A stretch of 64,000 nt of DNA from the NCBI GenBank assembly GCA_003971905.1, contig RSEE01000154.1:1-64000 (forward strand). Reading direction: 5' to 3'. The notes under the pieces were generated by a model. It had not been told where the DNA came from, searched no databases, and was given only the letters and a program-made list of their open reading frames with translations. Made by a program: the position numbers and the translations under genes. Shown here piece after piece: positions 31,700-43,410 of this stretch. The DNA comes from Moniliella sp. 'wahieum'. Lineage: Eukaryota > Basidiomycota > Moniliellomycetes > Moniliellales > Moniliellaceae. The first letter of the stretch is position 1, and every line of letters starts with the position of its first letter.

Positions 31700-34500
31700 G
31701 GTGCAAGCTGGTGTGCGCGGGGGGTGGAAAGAGTGTAGGGTGTGTGGTGGGGGTGGGGGAGGGGAAGCGGGGGGAGGCCGGAGGGGGGGGGGAGAATGAC
31801 TAGTGATGGGCGACGGGGGTAAAGAGAAAGAATGGAATTGTGCTACGTGCGAGGCCAACCACCGTCTCTCCGGTGCTCTGCTGTGCTGCCCTGCCAGTGC
31901 CACTGAGCGCAACTGAAGCGCACCGCGAGAACGCCTGGCCGCCACGCAAGTCCGGCGCAGGCACAGAGGAGTGCTAAGGCCCAAGGCCCAAGGCGTATAA
32001 GGAAGCCCTGTGCAAGCGCCAACTAAGCCTTAGCAGTAAGCGCTACTGAGCCTCTCGCGCTCTGCCGTTGAAGCTTCAGCTTCACATGAAGCGGCTGGTG
32101 CGCCCAGCTGCTGTGCTGCTGTGTGCGGAGCGTATATGAGTACTGAGTACGGGGGAACTGTGTGTGGAGGTGCGGCCGAGGCGATCTTGTTCCTGCACTT
32201 GTACGTCCTGTGCCTTGTCCAGCTGGCCGCGTGCGGTGCGTCCCAACTAGCAACTCGGCTGGGTGAGACCAAGGCGCCACACCCGGCGCGGCTGAGCGGC
32301 TGAGCTGCTCAGACCGAGCTGGCCAGCCCCATCGATCATCAACCATTGATCGTTGGCCTGCTGCGGCGCGCGTAGCAGGCAGACAGCCAGGCGGGACCAG
32401 CGATCATCTGCCCATCCATCAGCGCATCAGCATCATCCATCAAGCTTCAAGAGGTGTCCAGATCCCATGTCAATTCTCTGACGCGATGGTCGGTGATCGA
32501 TGACGATGGTCGAGAGTCGTGGCTTGGCAGGTTTCCAGAGGGTGGCCAGTTGCCGCGTGGGCGAGGCGAGGCGAGGCGGGGCGTCGGAGCTGGAGGGCAG
32601 CGGCTGTCGATCCTGCTCAGAGCAAGAGCAGAGCAAGAGCAAGAGCAAGAGCACGAGTAAGCAACGGGAAACCGGAGGCCGATGGTCGATGGATGGCCAT
32701 GTGGATGGGATTGCTCGACGTCAGCAATGCGAGCAACGGCGCGGACGCGAGGATGTGCGGGGACGGAGGCGCAGGGTTGTAGTACGACGTAGTGGGGAAG
32801 AGGAAGCGAAGCGCTAAGCTAGTAAATGATCTTTTAAAGCTTAATGATCGACTCTTCGCTTGCTGAAGCATACGTACAGCGCGCTGAGTACGAGTCCGAG
32901 TACTGAGTATTAGTACCGGGTACCGGGAACGAGAGTACAGCCTGCGCTAGTGTCGAGAGTACGAAGGAGTGATTAATGATTCGCTACTACTCGTGTTCGG
33001 CTCAGCTGAGCGCTCCAGCTGATGCAGGTGAAGCGAGGATGGTCGATGATCTCAATGATCGATAGCACGATGGCGAGAGCCTTTGAGCTTTGAGTGAGGC
33101 CTTTGAGGCCGAGGCCTGAGGGGCTGGCATGGCTAACGCGGCCAGGGGACTATCTGACGTTGAACGCTGATGCTCGCGTGCGAGCGTCGATCATTACTTT
33201 TAGTCATCATTTTCACTGCATCTTCGTCGAAAAAGCACATGGTATGGTACTCGCCTAAAGTACTCTCCCTTAATGGGTCGCAGCTGTCGCAGCCGACCTC
33301 TGCCTCTCCCAAGCCACACAAAAAGCCATGCCGAGGCGGTCACATGGTCACCGGCCATCGGTCTCAGCCCAGGCACAGGCAAAGCGCCCCAGCCCCAGCT
33401 ACGTCTAACGTCTAACCCTGAGCGCTGTAGCATCGAGCATCCCCTTTCGGTCCGTTCGGTCCTTTCGGTCTTTTGGGATCGACGGTCGGGTCTCCGAATC
33501 TCCGAGTCTCACCGATCATTCATTGGTCTCAGATCTCTCAGATCTCAGCGATCACCATGCATCTTGCGTGACGCATTGGTAGCTTTTGGTGCCGGTGCTT
33601 GGCGATCGTCGTCGGGCCACGGAAGACCGGTAACATCAACCACAGCAACTCTAGTAACTCTAGCAACGAGTACCTCTACCAACTAAACTAGAGCAACTGG
33701 AATAGAGCAACAGACCAGTTACAGCCCCAGACACGTCTCTCGCACGCCCCAACGTGCAATTGTCTATATTCACCATCGACCATCCAACAGTCATCGGCCT
33801 CTCGTTGCCGGCCCATCTGAACCGACGACATGGACAGGCAATGCGCCGTAGAAGAGAGTACCGTGGATCGGTGGGGAACCATATATCAGCTACACAAGCT
33901 GCTACAAAGCTAGTACGAGACCCCATCATTCGGCTGAGAGATGCTTGGCCGTGCCATCGACTATAGGTTTCTGGCGAGGGGGGGGGCAAATAGGGCCAAC
34001 AAGTGTCCGTGGGGCATTACGAGCCAGCCAGCACCCCTGCTACGAGCTCACAAGTGCTTGGCCTTAGGTCTTCGACCCACATCCGCCATCCTTGATCCAA
34101 CAGGAGAGCAGGAGCGAGCGGAAAGACAAGTGTGCTTACCGGGGGGGGGGAAGATCTGTACGGTGTGAACGTGTAAACTCCTCCAAGGGTTTGTCGTCAG
34201 GGCAGCTCATGCCTGTCCCGTGCCGTCGTTCCGAGCGATACACTTTTGGACCTTGTTTACCGGTTACCGGTTGCCTGTATACCAAAAATAACGAGACACG
34301 GAGAGCGTTGTAGCGTTGGCATATTGCAAATTGTACTGCTATTTCCAAGCTCATCCAAGTTCGTGTGTGTATGACGACACGATGACGGAGCGCCGTAAGG
34401 AATCAGCCACCGATCTGCCAGACCGAGTGAAGACCAAAACGACCCAAAAGTTCTCGCGGTCATTTCCAATTCTATACCAATTCCGTCGCGCTTCTCCTTA
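31700..34500. other. Gene-poor stretch
   Basis: About 2.8 kb without a supported gene. It contains a gagcaagagca repeat (32620-32660), gagtactgagtac motifs (32138-32150, 32898-32910), gatcgat-rich segments (33040-33075) and short direct repeats such as cggtc(c)tttcggtc (33445-33475). Part of it is the promoter of the GMC gene. Confidence 0.5.
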
Positions 34501-34829
34501 TCGTCCCTTTTGTCCCCCTTTGGTCTTGCCTTGATGCCAGTCAAATACGTCCGATGCGTCTGATGCCGCTTGCTTTCTCTACAAACCACCTTGCCACTCT
34601 CCCCATCTCTTATACGTGTAGGACTGGACCGTGGTATCGGAGGGCCGCGGTGACCTGGGCGACACACGGTGACAACATCAGCCACCTAGTTTTACCAGCC
34701 ACCAGTCAGGACCTCAGAGATCTGACGGGGTCAGCCCTCACCCACGAGCTGGCCTTCCCTCTGGTGTTTCCCTCAGAGAGAGACACTTGTGTTCACGCTT
34801 GGTTAGTCAATGTACTGCCGAGATGTTCT

Positions 34830-35612
34830 GCCCCTCTTGTGCCCTCGCCCACCATCAGCCAGCTGCCTGCATCGCGCGACCATGTGCCCAGCGGGCTCCC
34901 CATGGTGCGCCCCCCTCTTGCCCTTCTGCCCACGCCTCCCGGCGCATCACCGACGCTCCGGCACGCCCTCTGGCCTTCCCGTCAGGGCCGGAGCGTGTCC
35001 TCCCTCTGTTTGTGCCCTTGCCCGTTTCCGGTCCTATGTGCGACGTGAATCCCATGGCCGGTCGCGAGGGAACGATCGTCCCTTTTTTGGCTTACCGCCT
35101 TGCGCACACATTTTCCTTTCTTATGTTCTTCTTTTCTGTCTTCTGTCTTCTGTCTTCTCTGCTTGTCCCATTTACCGTGTTGGCGGGACGGTGTCTCTGT
35201 GCAAGCTGGATCATGGTTCGGTCGGGAGGGATGCGATATGCCATGATGATTGATGCTGACATGAGCCATGGTGACATGGGACAGACATAACGCTTCTCCA
35301 CACGCTGATGCATATGGTACCTCGTCTGCCTCTTCCGCCTCTTCGTCGTCCGACGTGCCGCCCTTGCACACCTTTCCCACCGGCTCGCCCATTACCTCAC
35401 CGTCGTATGGCCCCGCACGATCCAAATCCCCCTACGGCCCTGCCTTCGCCGGGGCTGGCAGTGGCTTCCCCAGCTTCGAACACCAACCCTGGCGCTCCCA
35501 CCCACACTGGCACCCGCACCCGCACTCGCACTCGCACTCGCACCATGTGGTGGGGAGCGAGAGAGGAAGGAGGGGGTATGATCTTGTGTGTGTGTGTGTG
35601 CGTGTTGGATAG
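34830..35612 (+). CDS. Hypothetical two-exon protein
   Basis: A first segment starts MFCPSCALAHHQPAACI and includes LPVSGPMCDVNPMAGREG. A second, after a possible acceptor (gggacag at about 35281), reads NASPHADAYGTSSASSASSS and then SPSYGPARSKSPYGPAF, ending in His/Pro and His/Ser repeats. The second segment reads as disordered fungal protein. The donor is not clear, the His/Ser run derives from a ccgcactcgcac repeat, and no family is recognised. Confidence 0.3.
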
Positions 35613-35999
35613 GCCGGGGATGGATGGAGGTGGTAGTGGTTGGGTTCGGTTGGGCGCCAAGACGGATCATGGATCAGGCTGATCCGTGGGTGCTCCCATC
35701 CGTCGACCCTCCCGAGCTGCTGTGACGGAGTATAGCGATGACTACTGAACACGTGAGTCCCGTGTGATGTCTGGCCACATGCGATCGCGCGTGGCTCATC
35801 ACGTGCGTGTCACTCGGCCCAAGGCACGCTGTGATTGCGTCGGTGCAATTGGAAGGCGGCGCAACTAGCATTTCATTGTGGCATTGCTACGGAGCGTCCG
35901 AGCCTCCGTCTCCTTCGCAGCCGCAGCGGGGGGAGGACCGGTGGGGCAAGAGCAAGAGCAAGAGCACGAGCAACAGGAGGCGGTATTGGGATGGGACGC

Positions 36000-36791
36000 T
36001 TAGACAAACCCAAGCAGCGTGGGCGTCTTTGCGCATACGCGTCGTAGGCAGGAAGAAGGCGCGCAGATGATGTTCTTCATGGCGGATCGGCGGCGGAAAA
36101 AGTTGCCGAGCACCACGGCAAACAACACCACACTCACCGGGTTGGCCAGCAGGATTTGGGTGCCCACCGCCCAGTAGAAGAAGCCAACGTAGCTCGGGTG
36201 CCGCGAGTAGGCATACACACCCGATGTGACCAGCTCGTGGCGGTCGCTCTTGGACGTGGCGACGACATGGGAAAAGTTCTCTGCCGCATGGACCATCGCG
36301 AGCGACGCACGGTCTGGCCGGCCAGGACGACAGGCCTGTGGTGCACCCCAAACAACACAAACAGGTCAGGACGCTGTCGTCTATCGACTGGGATTCCCCG
36401 CCGAGCGAACACAAAATACAAAAACAGAAAAGCACCTACCGAGCCACAAGGTCCAGGGGGGCGGCACCCAGCCGAGGTACGCTTCCACCATCCATTCCAG
36501 CACGCCAGTGGCCATGGCGGCCAGCCCAGTGGCCTCGCCGTTGCGCAGAAGGAACGAGTCGGGGGACACACGGGAGGGCGCATAGCGCGCCGTGACGACA
36601 AACTCGAGGAGGTGGAAGAGGGAGAGGAAGACGACAAAGCACGCGAGGCGCGGGCCAAGGACGAGGGGCGCGTCGGAGGAGAACACGCTGAGGGCGCGGG
36701 GGAGGGCGAGGCCGATGGCGAGGCCGAGGCCGGAGCCGCTGAGCGCGCTCTGGAGCAGCGCGTGCGCGGGCGCGACGTACACGGAGGCCAT
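36000..36791 (-). CDS. STE14: Protein-S-isoprenylcysteine O-methyltransferase
   Basis: An ER-membrane enzyme that methylates the C-terminal prenylcysteine of CaaX proteins (Ras, and lipopeptide pheromone in fungi). The ATG at 36791 gives several membrane spans ([40 protein letters not shown]). After an intron (donor GTAGGT at about 36439, acceptor about 36334) comes [20 protein letters not shown]. Then come the family core [20 protein letters not shown] and TQILLANP, and a cytosolic FFRRRI(R)[10 protein letters not shown] with an FV terminus before the stop at 36000. Indels near 36300, 36090 and 36040 shift the frame. It is divergent from coatomer alpha, with 312 bases between starts. Confidence 0.9.
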
Positions 36792-37103
36792 GGGGGGCGG
36801 TGGGAGGGCGTCGGCCGGGACGCGAGCGCGCACAAAGGGAGGCCGCCAGGGCCTCTGCTACGTTTGCAATGAGGCTCGTTAATCACGGTACTCGGCGCCG
36901 CGGGCGGAATGGGCGGCGGAAGCAGCGTGCTTCCGCCCGCGGCACCCACGGGCACGGCGCCAGTGTTGCGTGGCGCCCCGCGGCGCGCGCCGCAGAGGCC
37001 CCGACGCACCGCACGGCTGGATGCACTCGACCACCACCGGCGTCCACCCGCCGCCGACGACCTTCTCCACGGCCTGCTCCCACTGCCCCTGCCCTGCGCC
37101 GCC
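36792..37103. promoter_or_regulatory. Divergent promoter of STE14 and coatomer alpha
   Basis: 312 bases separate the two start codons. The region is GC-rich with no obvious TATA box. Both genes serve the secretory and membrane pathway, so shared regulation is plausible but not shown. Confidence 0.5.
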
Positions 37104-40100
37104 ATGCAGATGCTCACCAAGGTATGCCGCTGCCCTGCCTGTCCTCCGTGCTGACCCCCCCCCCCCCCCCCCCCCCAGTTCGAGAGCAAGAGCAACCGGT
37201 CAAGGGCGTCGCCTTCCACCCGTCGCTCCCGCTCCTCGCCGCCACGCTCCACAACGGCAGCGTCCAGCTCTGGAACTACCAGACCGGCACCATCGTCGAC
37301 CGCCTCGACGAGCACACCGGCCCCGTCCGCGGCGCCGACTTCCACCCCACCCAGCCGCTGCTCGTCACGTGCGGCGACGACTACCAGATCAAGGTGTGGA
37401 ACCACAAGACGCGCACGTGCGTCTTCACCCTCAGCGGCCACCTCGACTATGTCCGCACCGTCTTCTTCCACCCCGTCCAGCCCTGGATCCTCAGTGCGTC
37501 CGACGACCAGACCATCCGCATCTGGAACTGGCAGTCGCGCCAGTGCATCGCCATCCTCACCGGCCACAACCACTACTGCATGAGCGCCCAGTTCCACCCC
37601 ACCCAGGACCTCATCGTCAGTGCCTCCATGGACCAGACCGTGCGCGTGTGGGACATTAGTGGCCTCCGCCAAAAGTCCGACGCGGCCTCGGCGGCGACAT
37701 GATGGCCTCCGCTGCCGCTGCCGCTGGCACGCCCAAAACGCTCGAAGACCATCTTGCGCGCGCGGCCTACGGCGCCGGCGCCGGTGCTGGCGCAGGCGCT
37801 GGTGTCGACATGTTTGGCAACACGGATGCGATGGTCAAGTATGTGTTGGAAGGCCATGACCGGGGTCAACTGGGCCTCTTTCCACCCCACTTTGCCCCTC
37901 ATCGTCTCGGCCGGTGACGATCGCCAGATCAAGTTGTGGCGCATGAGCGAAACCAAGGCGTGGGAGGTGGACACGTGTCGTGGCCACTTTAACAACGTCT
38001 TCCCGCCATCTTCCATCCGCGTCATGGCCTCATCATTTCTGCCTCGGAGGACAAGACGATTCGTGTGTGGGACCTGGAAAAACGTACGGCTGTCCAAACC
38101 TTCCGTCGGGAGGTGGATCGGTTCTGGGTCCTGGTCGGCCATCCGACGGTCAACCTCTTTGCTGCCGGCCACGACAATGGACTGATCGTGTTCAAGTTGG
38201 AACGGGACGACCTGCGCACACGGTGCACAACAACTCGCTCTACTATGTCCGCGACAAGCAGGTCCGTCACCTCGACTTTACTACCAACACGGACGTTGCT
38301 GTCTTGTCGCTGGAAAATCTGGGATCCAAGTTCACGCCCCGCGGAGCCTCTCGTTTAACCCTGCCGAGCGCTCCGTCCTCGCTGTCGCCACGACGGGCAA
38401 CGATGTCAATGCTAAGGGCAGCTTCCATCTGGCTCCATTGCCGCGTGATGCGCAGGCATCGGGCCAGGCTACGCTCCGGACTCGGCCCAAACGGGCCTCA
38501 AGGGCGCCTGTTCCGCCGCCATCTTTGTCGCGCGCAACCGGTTCGCCATTCTCAATCGGGCCAGTCAGACGATCGAGGTACGGGACCTGAACAATGTGGT
38601 AACCAAAACGATTGCGTGTCCTGTACCCTCCTTTGCGGCACAGGCGGCTCCCAGCCCGGCTGGAACGGGCGGCGTCACGGATTTCTTCCCGGCCGGAACC
38701 GGTCACTGCTGTTGTCCACGCCGGCTGGGGTGATGCTCTTTGACCTGGGCCAGCAGCGGGTCTTGGCTGAGCTGGCCAACCCGCCGGTCAATACGTGGCG
38801 CGGCATACGGACGGCCAGCTGGCGCTCTTGTCCAAGCACACCTTGACGTTGACCCAGGCGGACCTGTCCCAGCCTCGTCTGATCCACGAAACGATCGGAT
38901 CAAGAGTGCGGGTGGGACGAGAGTGGGGTGGTGGTGTACACGACTCTGAACCACATCAAGTATGCTCTGCCTTCGGGCGACCATGGGATTATCAAAACGC
39001 TTCGTCAACCTGTCTATGTCGTACGCGCGTGGCAAGTCCATTGTCGTTCTCGATCGTCAGGCGCAGGTGGTTACCATCCCCGTCGACCCGACCGAGTACC
39101 GGTTCAAGTTGGCTCTGGCACAAGAGCGGTACGAGGACGTTTTGTCGCTCATCCAACACTCCAACTTGGTCGGACAGGCGATCATTGCCTACCTCCAGAA
39201 AAAGGGGTACCCTGAAATCGCACTCCACTTTGTCTCGGACCCCACCACGGTTCGACCTCGCTCTCGAAACGGGCAACCTTGAAGTGGCACTTGAGATGGC
39301 CGACAACTAGGAGCCGATGCAGTGTGGCGCCGCCTCGCTGACACAAGCTTGCGGTTGGGTAACGTCAAGGTTGCCGAACGTGCGCTGCAGAAGACCAAAC
39401 GGTTGGAACAGTTGTCTTTCCTCTACCTTCTCACTGGCCACCAAGACAAGTTGGCCAAGATGGGTACGATTGCAGAGAAGCGGGGACATGCTGAGCCGGT
39501 TCCAAAACGCATTGTTCTTGGGCGATGCCAGCAAACAGACTGCGGTCTACAAGACGTTGGATTGGACGCATTGGCATACGCCAAAGCGATCGCTTCGGGT
39601 TTGCCACCGCCTCCGGGGCTCGTGCCCCCGCCCACAGCCACGGGCTTGCCTTCTCTGGACAAGCTTCGCTTTCGCTCCGCTATTGTCACGCCTGCTTCGG
39701 TTGCGGGCAACTGGCCGCACAAGCCCGGTGCCGAATCGTTCTTTGATCGTGCATTGGCTGCTGGGGCTGCGGTGGCGGAGGTGGAGCAAGAGCAGGACGA
39801 CTGGTTGGACCAGGAGGACGGGTTTGGATCCAGCAAGGAGGACGATCCGGAAGGTGTGTACTGGCTGCTACGGGAGGTGTGCTGGCTGCGCCCGAGGTGG
39901 AGGCAGGTGGGGAAGAAGCGTGGGATTTGGAGGACGAAGTTGGGGCCGGAGCGGCGGTGGAGAGAAGAAGTGGCACTGCCTGCGTTGGTGGACCCGACTC
40001 AGGAGCGGACTGGTGCCGGCTCGGACGAGGCGGAACATTGGTTGCGCAACTCGACTGTCGCCTCGGTTCATGCGGCCGCGGGTAGCTTCGAGACGGCCAT

Positions 40101-40972
40101 GCTGCTGCTTCAGCGGCAAGTGGGCGTGGTGGACTTTGCACCGCTCAAGCCCATCTTTATGGCCTTGTCGTTGGGTGCCAAGGCATCTCTGCCTGCTGCC
40201 CGGGCTTCTCGCCGCTGGGTGGGGGAGACCTGGCTATTCCGTTGCGGGAGGATGTGGACGAGACGGAGCTGGCCAAGCGGCTGCCCGTGCGGCTGTGGAC
40301 GGTGCAGGAGCTGGCTGCCTCGGAACTCGGCGAGGCGTACCGCGCCGTGGCGCAAAACAAGTTGGCCGAGGCGCTGAGTCTGTTCCAGCAGCTGCTCTTC
40401 AAGGCCATCTTGACCCGGGGCGCCAATGGCTGAGGGGGCCGAGGTGGCGGACCTGGTGGCGCTCTGCCGCGAGTACCTGCTCGGAATCTCGATTGAGCTG
40501 GAACGACGCAAACTCGTGGCGCAAGACAGCGCGTTTGCCCATTCGTCGCGTGGACTGGAACTGGCATTGCTCTTTACGCGCACGCAGCTGCAACCGGCGC
40601 ACCAGCTCATTGCGCTTCGGTCCGGAATGGGCTTGGCAAGCAAAGCAGGAACCTCTTGATGGCTGCCTCGCTCGCCAAGCGTATTCTCCAACTCAGTGTC
40701 ACCCCGGACCGCGTCGCGCAGCAGGCCCAGCAAGTCATCTCGCTCGCCGACCGCAACCCGCGGGACTTGGTCCCGGTCGAGTATGGCCAGGAAGAAGGCA
40801 CGATCTGCGCCGGCTCCTTCACTTGGATTTCTGGTGACGTGCTGCGCCAACCGGGCGGCACGGTGCGCGACCCGCTCACGGGTGCCGTCTATCTCGCTCG
40901 CTACCGCGGCGAACGGGCGCTGTCGGGATCAGCCAGGTGGGCCGGCCCGGCACTGGCTTGCGCTCCTTTTAG
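37104..40972 (+). CDS. COP1: Coatomer subunit alpha (COPI)
   Basis: The largest COPI coat subunit, for retrograde Golgi-to-ER transport. The ATG at 37104 starts MQMLTKFESKSNRVKGVAFH across a 57-base intron (37122-37178) that ends in a long C-run. Six N-terminal WD40 repeats follow ([10 protein letters not shown]-like, [40 protein letters not shown]), then [15 protein letters not shown] and KFESKSN-type sugar-cargo-binding surfaces. The C-terminal domain has [15 protein letters not shown] (about 40470) and ends in the Cys-containing [38 protein letters not shown] before TAG at 40970. Frame changes near 37700, 37860, 38000, 38210, 38340, 38800, 39240, 39310, 39880, 40440 and 40910. The length fits the family. 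Confidence 0.95.
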
Positions 40973-41034
40973 TCTCACACCAAAAACAACTGGCAATGTA
41001 TGCAACGAGATTGGGTTCCGGATCTGACAAGTAC

Positions 41035-41115
41035 AGCCGAGGGGAAAGGAGAGGGGGGAGGAGAGGGAGAAGGAGAGGAGAAGGAGAGGGGGAAAGAGGG
41101 GATGAGAGATGAGAG
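41035..41115. repeat. Purine-rich tract between convergent genes
   Basis: G/A-only repeats (ggagaggggg, gagatgagagatg) lie between the coatomer stop and the end of the NSUN5-like gene. Confidence 0.7.
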
Positions 41116-41124
41116 ATGAGACTA

Positions 41125-43126
41125 CTAGGCAGATGGGACAGAAGGTAGGACCTGTCGTCGTTTTTTCAGTTTCTTCTTTTGGCCCTTGGAGAGTTTGGGT
41201 GGGTCAGGTCGCTCGGCTTGGCTCGCCGGGTCCAAGGTCGGGGGGAGCAGCTTGCGCTTCTTGCGGGCCGGCTCGGCCGCGCGCATCGCGCGCAAACAGC
41301 GCGACAAAGAAGCCGTTGGAGGCGTCGTGTGGCACGCCCCGGCCTCAGGTTCGGGCGAGGGGGAGACAAACAAGCCCCCCGGGTACGCACGCAAGACGGC
41401 ATTGGTGTCCATCGCGTTCGCGTTCGCGTTCGCGTTCGCTCCTCGTCCTCGTTGTGCTCGAGCGCGACGCCGCGATGGGGCCAGTGGGCCAAGGGCCCTT
41501 GCGCCGACGCAGACACCAAGTGCCACCCGCGTTGCTGGGCCAAGGGCAACTGCAACGCCCGCGCACCACTTGCTCGTTCTCTTCCCGATGCACCGAGCAG
41601 TCGAGTAAGTAAACGCTCGAGCGAAGGGAACTTCATTGCCTGTTCAATCATCTTGACTTGCAGACCGCTCAAGTGGGCCAGACGGTCCTTCTCGTCCTCG
41701 GGTCCATGACCATCGTCCGCCTCGTCTCGGCGCGCGCTGTCAGTTGGTCCCACCGGCCCAGAATCCCCGACCCAGAGCAGGACGGGTCCAGGAGCAACAG
41801 ACGCACGTCCGACCAATCTTCGTGGCTCGGGTCGAGCGCAAGAAAGTCGCCTTGGACAGCGGTGGTGTTGTGCATGCCGAAGCGGGACGGATCGGAGGCC
41901 AGCGCGCCCACGCGTCGTAGTTGACCCTGTAGCGTCACATAGCGTTTCCGGTCGCGCTCTAGCGCGCCCAAAGCCCACTCTGGCGCCTCGGCATGCAACA
42001 GCGCAGATAAATGCGACGTCTTGTTCCCTGGTGCCGCCGTCGCATCCAGCGCACGCACACGGCCGTCCGGGGCGCGACGGGTGTCGCAGGCGTGTCGGCC
42101 AGAGCACGTACAATCGAGGAATGGACGTCCGTCGTCGCCTCCTGCCGGTCCGGACGAAAAAGTAGTAGGACGCCAGCAGCTGGGCCGGGAAGCAGGACGC
42201 AAGGTCTTGCAGCACGATGGCGCCGTGGGTGTACCAGTCCGAGGCGAGCAGGGTGGAGGTGAAAGAAGGATGGAAGGCATATACGTTGGGCACATGACTC
42301 GACCGGGCAAACGACGTGCCCGACGCGCTCAACCAGACGCCCTCGGGACCGGACGCGCAACAAGATGCAACCCAGCGTCCTGCGCCCACTTCTCAAATTG
42401 CTCTTGGGGCGAGATGCTGCCCCCCCCTCCCCCTCCTCCCTCCTTCCTTCGTGCCTCGCCCCAACGCGGGCACGCGCGCGGGCACCAGACGCACCCAGCG
42501 GGGCACACGCGCCGTCGCCTGCCGCTCGTCCCGGTCAGAGCGTAGCTCGTCCAGTGTCGATGCGCCGCGGGCAAGTTGGATTCGCACCAGGGCAGCATGC
42601 AAGCGGGCGCGTTGGGAGGTCAGGGCGACCAAGGGCGGGTACGAAGCACCGGCCTGGATCTTGCCCGCGGGGAGATGAGCAGGTCATGGAGCAAGACGCG
42701 GGCCAAGCTCGCTGCTGACGGCCGCGCCTCGCCTGGTCCCTTGGACACAGCGGTGGAGGGTGGAGGAGCAGAAGTAGAAGTAGAAGCATGAGCAGGAGGA
42801 AGGTGCTTGCGCTTGCGCTTGTGCTGGTTTGTCCTTGTGTGCGCGGGCGGATCGGCGGTCGATGGTGGTGGCAACGCGGGCGGGGCGGCGCCTCCTCGGG
42901 TCCAGTCGGGGGAGTTCTTTCCGGGACGCAGGAGGTCGGTGCGCTGGATCAGCTCGTCGAGCACGGCGGCGTAGGCGAGCGTGTTGGCGCAGAGGGCGAG
43001 CAGGCGGCGCTTGTGCGCTTGGCTGCCGCCCTTGGCTGCGGAGGCAGCGACGATGGCCTTGAGGCTGCTCGTGTGCTCCGCGACGGCGTCCAGCACGCCG
43101 GCGGCCTCGAGGTAGAAGGAAGCCAT
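41125..43126 (-). CDS. RCM1: NSUN5/RCM1-type 25S rRNA cytosine-5 methyltransferase
   Basis: An S-adenosylmethionine-dependent RNA m5C methyltransferase of the Nop2/NSUN group, probably nucleolar and acting on large-subunit rRNA. The ATG at 43126 starts MASFYLEAAGVLDAVAEHTS and RRLLALCANTLAYAAVLDEL, the N-terminal pattern of RCM1/NSUN5. LLHDLLISPRAR follows at about 42680. The catalytic fold contains DATAAPGNKTSHLSALL (SAM-binding), ALERDRKRY, AVQGDFLALDP and the motif IV active site LLLDPSCSGSGIL (catalytic Cys, about 41770). It ends in a basic tail, KLSKGQKKKLKKRRQVLP. A gcgttc repeat at 41415-41440 adds an Ala/Asn run. Frame changes near 42660, 42490, 42340, 42050, 41690 and 41440. Confidence 0.85.
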
Positions 43127-43410
43127 GGCGGATGATGCCGAGGATGCGTCGACCAACTCCAGTGGGGCTCCCCTGCTCAGGACGAAGGAGAAGAAGACGA
43201 ACAAGACGAACACGACCAGGAAGAAAAAAGCCAACCAGCGCGCCAAAACGAAAAGCGAAAAAGAAAATCAACGCGAATTGGGGCCGATTAAAGTATTTCT
43301 AAAGTGGGTGCGTGCTGGGGGCGCTCGGCCGGCGGCAGGTGCGCTACGTTGCCTTAACCCCACCGCCACCGCCACCGCCCATCGCGCCCGCGAGCTCGAG
43401 CTTGGCCACG
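43127..43410. promoter_or_regulatory. Divergent promoter of RCM1 and RAD3
   Basis: 284 bases separate the two start codons. It includes an A/G-rich run (43185-43270) and no clear TATA box. Confidence 0.45.

Noticed and set aside
36134-37672. 512-residue minus-strand frame opposite coatomer alpha
   Set aside because: It is antisense to WD40 coding sequence; only its downstream end overlaps the real STE14 frame.
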